Assembly: GCA_913054415.1 (NCBI GenBank)
Contig: CAJXII010000036.1
Coordinates: forward strand, 1-11,374
Direction: 5' to 3'
DNA length: 11,374 nt
Source of the DNA: an uncultured Arcobacter sp.
Lineage (GTDB): Bacteria > Campylobacterota > Campylobacteria > Campylobacterales > Arcobacteraceae
A program made the translations under genes and the position numbers. The notes under the pieces were generated by a model. The model saw only the letters and a list, made by a program, of their open reading frames with translations, was not told the origin of the DNA and ran no database searches. This document shows positions 7,037 to 11,374 of this stretch, in pieces. How positions within the stretch are numbered: the stretch's first letter is position 1; the number at the start of each line of letters is the position of its first letter.

Positions 7037-10000
7037 ATGTTTAAAAATATTTCTATAAAAACAAAACTTATCTCTATTGTTGCCTTGTCACTACTTAGTT
7101 TAGCTTTTATTATTGCATATATATCTATTACAGATGCAACTAATATTCAATTGGAAAATAAATTTGAACAATTAAAAACAGTAGAGTTTGTAAAACATTC
7201 TCAACTAAAAGATTATTTTAAAACAACTTCAGAACTTTTAACCACTACAGCAGCAAATATACAAACACAAACTGCTATGTTTCAATTTGATCATAATTTT
7301 TATAGACTAAAACAACAAAATCAAAATTTAGATATTGATAATATTACTAGAAAAATGATAATAGATTATGAAGCAAATTATCTATCAAAAATTAATTATG
7401 ATTTACCAAATGTTTCAAAACAAAAAGATATAAAAAACTATCTTCCTAAAAATATCAATGCTCTAATAGCCCAATATATTTTTATCACATCCAATCTGGC
7501 ACCTACAGGTAAAAAGAATCTTATGTTTTATGATCCAAGATATCCTGGATTTTATATGAATAAACATAAGTTTTATCATAAGATTTTTAATAATCTTATT
7601 AAAACATTCAAACTATACGATATATTTTTGATAAACCTAAAAGGGGATGTTGTATATACATATTTTAAAGAGAAAGATTTTGCTACAAATTTATATAATG
7701 GAGCATATAAAAATAGTGGCTTAGCAAAAGTATATAAAAAAGCGATAAAACTAAAAAATGCTCAAATTGCATTTGAAGATTTTACCCCTTATGAACCAAG
7801 TTATAATAAACCAGCAGCATTTATATCAACTCCTATTTATAGTGAAGGGAAACTAATAGGTGTGTTAGCATTTCAATTAAGCTCAGATAAACTAACAAAA
7901 ATGATGCAATTTAATGGTCATTATAAAAAAGCTGGTTTAGGTCAAACAGGTGAGGTATATCTTGTAGGTGAAGATTATACGATGAGAACAAATTCAAGAT
8001 TTATAGATAAGATACAAGATAAAAATATACAAAAATTACATACTTCAATTTGTCTAAAAAAGATTAAAACAAAAGCGGTCCAAGATGTTTTAAATGGTAA
8101 TGGTAAAAGATCAACTAATATTATCAAAGACTATAATAATCAAGAAGTTTTAACTGTTTATCATATAGTTCATCCATTTGGTAAAAATATAAAATGGGCT
8201 TTGGTAGCTCAGATCAATAAAAGTGAAGTCTTGACACCTATTAATCAAGTCAAAGATTATATTATTTATAGTGTGATTATTTTACTTTTTATTGCTTTAA
8301 TAATATCTATAATGTTAATCAATAATATTATTTTAAATCCACTTGTAAAATTTCAAAATGGACTTAATCATTTTTTTAGTTTTCTAAAAGGTGAAGAAAA
8401 AGATATTAAACTTTTAGAAGATGATTCACAAACAGAGATAGGTCTTATGTCAAAAGCTGTCAATCAAGGAATTATTCAAATAAAATCAATATTTGATAAA
8501 GAGCAAAAAAATATATGGATTAGAGATGGAGTTGGTAAACTCAATGCTATTTTTGTAGATACTAGAAGTATTAAAGATGTAACATCTGATGCATTGGGTT
8601 TTATCGCTAATTATTTAGAAGCAAATGTAGGAGCAATCTATTTATATGATGAAGAAAATAAAATTCTAACACAAGATGTTACATACTCTTATACTCCAAC
8701 TAAATCTACAAAAACTACATATTCTTTAGGAGAGGGAGTTGTGGGGCAGGTTGTTTTAGATAAAAAAGAGATTATTTTAACTCATCATATTGACAAAAAT
8801 TCTGATTTGATTATCAATACTGCTACAACATCACAATTACCAAAAAGCACATATACTTTTGCACTGGTTTACAACAACAAACTATATGGTGTAATTGAAC
8901 TAGGTTCATTAAAGAAATTTAGTGATAGAAAAATAGAATTTTTAAAAGCAGTATCTAAAATCACAGCTATTGCTATATCTACTGCTTTGCAAAATCAAAA
9001 TGTGCAAAAGTTATTGGAACAAACAAAGCAAGATAATATAAACTTAGAAAAACAGCAACAAAAACTTGAAGAAGCAAATGTTAATATGGAAGAACAGCAA
9101 CAAAAACTTGAAGAGACAAATGCTTATATGGAAGAGCAACAACAAGAGCTAGAGATAAATAATAAAAATCTAAAATTAGCTCAAGATGAATTAAGAAAAA
9201 AAGCAAAAGATTTGGAACTTGCAAGTAAATATAAAGGTGAATTTTTAGCAAATATGTCACATGAACTAAGAACTCCACTTAATGCTATTATTCTACTTTC
9301 AAAACTATTGTTAAACAATAAACAAAATAATTTAAGCCAAGATGATATTAAAAAAGCAAAAACAATTTTTACATCTGGAAATGAGCTTTTAAGACTTATC
9401 AATGATATTTTAGATTTAAGTAAAGTGGAAGCTGGTAAGATAGAGATTATTATAGATCAATTTAATCCAGATGAATTACTAGAAAATTTAAAAAATCTAT
9501 ACCTTGATAGTGCAAAAGAGAAAGGGTTAGAGTTTAATATTATCAATCGATATAATCAAACTATATCAAGTGATATGAATAGGATATCTCAAATTCTAAA
9601 AAATCTTATCTCAAATGCCCTAAAATTTACAAAAGAGGGATCTATTGATGTTATATTTGAACAAAGTGACAATAAGCAATTACCAATTCAAATTATAGTA
9701 AAAGATACAGGTATTGGGATACCTCAAGATAAACAACAAGATATTTTTGAAGCATTTACACAAGTAGATGGTAGCATAAGCAGACAATATGGTGGAACAG
9801 GATTAGGATTATCTATTGTTGTTCAATTAGTTTCACTTTTAGGTGGAACAATCAAGCTAGAATCTACTGAAAATAAAGGTAGTCAGTTTATTATTAATTT
9901 ACCAAACTTAGATCAAAAAGATTTACCTAATAATATAGAAGATAATAGCAATAATAAACCAAAAGATGAATCTAAACAAGAAGATACTCAAACAATAGAG

Positions 10001-10444
10001 ATAAATAATATAGATGATGTAGATGATACACAAAATACTCTTATTGTTGATGAGGTAGATCTTGATGGAGTTAATGTTTTAGTTGTAGATGATGATATTA
10101 AAAATATATTTGTTTTAGATGGAGTATTGCATGAATATAATGCTAACTCATTTACTGCATTTAATGGGCAAGAAGCCTTGAAACTATTAGAAACAAACCA
10201 AGATATTGATATTGTGTTGTTGGATCTTATGATGCCTGTAATGGATGGATTTGAGACTATCAAAAATATAAGAAATCATTCAAGTATAAATAAAGATATC
10301 CCAATTATAATCGTATCAGCAAAAGTATCTCAAGAGGATAAAGATAGATCTTTAGAACTTGGTGCCAATGATTTTATAACCAAACCATTTAATATGCAAA
10401 ATCTTATAAGTATAATACAAGTATATAGTAGTAAAGCTAAATGA
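7037..10444 (+). CDS. Hybrid sensor histidine kinase (dCACHE-HAMP-GAF-HisKA-HATPase-REC)
   Basis: This 1135-residue inner-membrane kinase has, in order: TM1 at about 11-31; a periplasmic region of about 375 residues; TM2 at 408-430; a HAMP-like segment at 430-485; GAF at about 500-655; a Gln/Glu-rich coiled coil at 656-735; HisKA with phospho-acceptor His742 in ANMSHELRTPLNA; HATPase with Asn860 (N box), DTGIGIP from 890 and GGTGLGLS from 919; an acidic Asn/Asp-rich linker at about 965-1010; and a receiver with Asp1018/Asp1019, phospho-acceptor Asp1063 and Lys1116. All catalytic residues are intact. The periplasmic part looks like the dCACHE sensor of chemoreceptors (DFTPYEPSYNKPAAFISTPIY, GLGQTGEVYLVGED). 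The ligand is unknown. AAAGGTG precedes the ATG. The gene overlaps the CheB-like gene by 4 bp (ATGA), so the two are coupled. Confidence 0.93.
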   Translation: MFKNISIKTKLISIVALSLLSLAFIIAYISITDATNIQLENKFEQLKTVEFVKHSQLKDYFKTTSELLTTTAANIQTQTAMFQFDHNFYRLKQQNQNLDIDNITRKMIIDYEANYLSKINYDLPNVSKQKDIKNYLPKNINALIAQYIFITSNLAPTGKKNLMFYDPRYPGFYMNKHKFYHKIFNNLIKTFKLYDIFLINLKGDVVYTYFKEKDFATNLYNGAYKNSGLAKVYKKAIKLKNAQIAFEDFTPYEPSYNKPAAFISTPIYSEGKLIGVLAFQLSSDKLTKMMQFNGHYKKAGLGQTGEVYLVGEDYTMRTNSRFIDKIQDKNIQKLHTSICLKKIKTKAVQDVLNGNGKRSTNIIKDYNNQEVLTVYHIVHPFGKNIKWALVAQINKSEVLTPINQVKDYIIYSVIILLFIALIISIMLINNIILNPLVKFQNGLNHFFSFLKGEEKDIKLLEDDSQTEIGLMSKAVNQGIIQIKSIFDKEQKNIWIRDGVGKLNAIFVDTRSIKDVTSDALGFIANYLEANVGAIYLYDEENKILTQDVTYSYTPTKSTKTTYSLGEGVVGQVVLDKKEIILTHHIDKNSDLIINTATTSQLPKSTYTFALVYNNKLYGVIELGSLKKFSDRKIEFLKAVSKITAIAISTALQNQNVQKLLEQTKQDNINLEKQQQKLEEANVNMEEQQQKLEETNAYMEEQQQELEINNKNLKLAQDELRKKAKDLELASKYKGEFLANMSHELRTPLNAIILLSKLLLNNKQNNLSQDDIKKAKTIFTSGNELLRLINDILDLSKVEAGKIEIIIDQFNPDELLENLKNLYLDSAKEKGLEFNIINRYNQTISSDMNRISQILKNLISNALKFTKEGSIDVIFEQSDNKQLPIQIIVKDTGIGIPQDKQQDIFEAFTQVDGSISRQYGGTGLGLSIVVQLVSLLGGTIKLESTENKGSQFIINLPNLDQKDLPNNIEDNSNNKPKDESKQEDTQTIEINNIDDVDDTQNTLIVDEVDLDGVNVLVVDDDIKNIFVLDGVLHEYNANSFTAFNGQEALKLLETNQDIDIVLLDLMMPVMDGFETIKNIRNHSSINKDIPIIIVSAKVSQEDKDRSLELGANDFITKPFNMQNLISIIQVYSSKAK
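9041..9166 (+). repeat. Three tandem 42-bp repeats encoding a 14-residue coiled-coil unit
   Basis: Three adjacent 42-bp units (9041-9082, 9083-9124, 9125-9166) inside the kinase encode variants of NMEEQQQKLEETNA. Units 1 and 2 are nearly identical in DNA; unit 3 has drifted, most in its last third. Each unit is two heptads, so gain or loss of a unit would keep both the reading frame and the coiled-coil phase. They sit between the GAF domain and the HisKA domain, where a signalling helix is expected. Confidence 0.85.
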
Positions 10445-11337
10445 GTTTAGTAAAGCTTAATATCAAAAGTTTACATACTCAAAAGCAAATTGAAGAATTT
10501 TTAGAATATATTAAAGATTCGACCAAAAAGTATGAAATATCACTACTTAATATTAGCAAACTTCCATTAGATATTATACTTAGATTGAATACAATAAAAA
10601 ATAATTTAAGATTAAGAGTTGAAAATAAAAAACTAAAATATTATCTTATTAATCTAGGTTTTGATGTTTATAGTTTATTTTCTACAACTTATATCTCTGA
10701 ACATCTACTAGCAAATATAAACTATATAGCTATAGGTGGAAGTGCTGGAAGTTTAAAAAAAATTATCAATTTTATTAAATATCTTCCACCATCTAAACTT
10801 ACTATTTTTATCATTATCCATCAAAAAAATGATACCCAAAGCTATCTTAAAGAGATATTGCAAAAATATACTATACACTATAAAGTTATAGATGTGACAC
10901 AACCACTACAAATTGAGCCATCTACTATATATTTAGCACCTTCATCTAAACATATAATAGTTGAAGATAATACAATTTAACCAAATGATGATGAAAAATA
11001 TAATTTTTCTAAACCATCTATATCAGTCGCTTTTAAAAGTTTATCTTCTAAATATAAAGAGCAACTATTAGCAATATTAGTGTGTGGTTATGGGATGGAT
11101 GGAAGTGATAGTTTAGAGATAGTAAAAAATAATGGTGGAATAGTATTTATTGAGCAACCTTTTGAATGTGATGCAACAGCTATGCTTGAAAATGCTATCA
11201 ATACTAAAAAGTTTGATAAAATCCTTTCACTTAATGATATGTCAAAACTAATATATGATAAATTAAAATATGAAAATGATATAGAGATAAGTTTGGATGA
11301 TTTTTTGGAACAGATATATTTATTACTCCACCAATAA
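10441..11337 (+). pseudogene. CheB-like protein-glutamate methylesterase, interrupted by an in-frame TAA
   Basis: Read through one TAA at 10978-10980 (codon 180), this frame gives a CheB-type methylesterase of 298 residues. Ser101 in IAIGGSAGS matches the nucleophile of the GASxGG motif, His127 in IIIHQKN matches the catalytic His, and Asp220 in GYGMDG matches the Asp of GMGxDG. CheB enzymes remove methyl groups from chemoreceptor glutamates. The stop separates Ser and His (10441-10980) from Asp, so the first product (179 residues) should be inactive. The second half has no ATG before the core strand; its only early start, GTG at 11080, falls inside that strand, so it is not a separate gene. 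No frameshift or other stop occurs. Residues 1-90 are not a receiver domain; they vaguely recall a STAS-like fold, unproven. It starts at the ATGA overlap with the hybrid kinase. Confidence 0.85.
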
Positions 11338-11374
11338 ATAATCTGAAAATTCAAGCAGCATAAACGATACTTGG
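11338..11374. other. Uninformative right end of the window
   Basis: Only 37 bp follow the CheB-like frame. They hold no start codon with a ribosome binding site and no terminator hairpin, so it cannot be said whether the signalling operon continues, for example into a cheR-like gene. Confidence 0.5.

Noticed and set aside
9081..9402. Minus-strand frames opposite the kinase coiled coil and HisKA (9081-9278, 9181-9402)
   Set aside because: They are shadows of the kinase frame, with repetitive Leu-rich or Ser-rich translation and no ribosome binding site.
11080..11337. Independent 85-residue gene starting with GTG
   Set aside because: The start lies inside a core strand of the CheB fold, there is no ribosome binding site, and the frame continues upstream as CheB sequence to the TAA at 10978. 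It is the second half of the interrupted gene.
1..11374. CRISPR array, insertion sequence, phage or attachment site
   Set aside because: No spaced direct repeats, transposase or integrase are present, and no duplicated tRNA end is seen near the tRNA cluster. The only tandem repeat is the coding one at 9041-9166.

Overview
The window is very AT-rich (low-GC) bacterial DNA that looks like Campylobacterota (the former Epsilonproteobacteria, for example the Arcobacter/Sulfurimonas side). This rests on codon use (AGA for Arg, TTA for Leu), a T-rich stretch joined to an extended -10 box in place of a -35 box at 4612-4625, and the mix of protein families. It is inference from style and content; I could not run a database search. 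Nothing looks like phage, plasmid, insertion sequence or CRISPR.

Layout. (1) At 133-486 on the plus strand is a small orphan protein of 117 residues. (2) At 638-960 on the minus strand is a three-tRNA operon, transcribed Pro(TGG), His(GTG), Leu(TAG). All three genes encode their CCA ends, and a textbook -35/-10 promoter lies at 998-1026. (3) At 1061-4604 on the minus strand is a tightly packed six-gene operon. In transcription order it reads: small S4-domain RNA-binding protein, trpD, tsaE, lptB, a monoheme cytochrome c, uppP. It mixes translation quality, tryptophan synthesis, tRNA modification, LPS export, electron transfer and undecaprenyl-phosphate recycling, a housekeeping mixture typical of this phylum. 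(4) At 4605-4664 is a 60-bp divergent promoter region. It fires left into a possibly leaderless S4 gene and right into argG, which starts with TTG behind a strong Shine-Dalgarno. (5) At 4665-11337 on the plus strand are argG, an M20 zinc peptidase of the carboxypeptidase G2 type, a 1135-residue hybrid histidine kinase and a CheB-like methylesterase gene. Gaps are 19 bp, 10 bp and a 4-bp ATGA overlap, so they may form one transcript.

The most interesting part is the right end. The hybrid kinase reads TM, probable dCACHE sensor, TM, HAMP, GAF, coiled coil built from 42-bp tandem repeats, HisKA, HATPase and receiver. It is translationally coupled to a CheB-like protein that has no receiver domain of its own but an unidentified N-terminal domain of about 90 residues. 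That CheB gene carries one in-frame TAA at codon 180. The stop separates the catalytic Ser and His (upstream) from the catalytic Asp (downstream), while the reading frame on both sides is otherwise intact. It is either a very fresh pseudogene, a sequence error or a readthrough case. The window ends 37 bp after this gene, so any further partner such as a CheR is out of sight.
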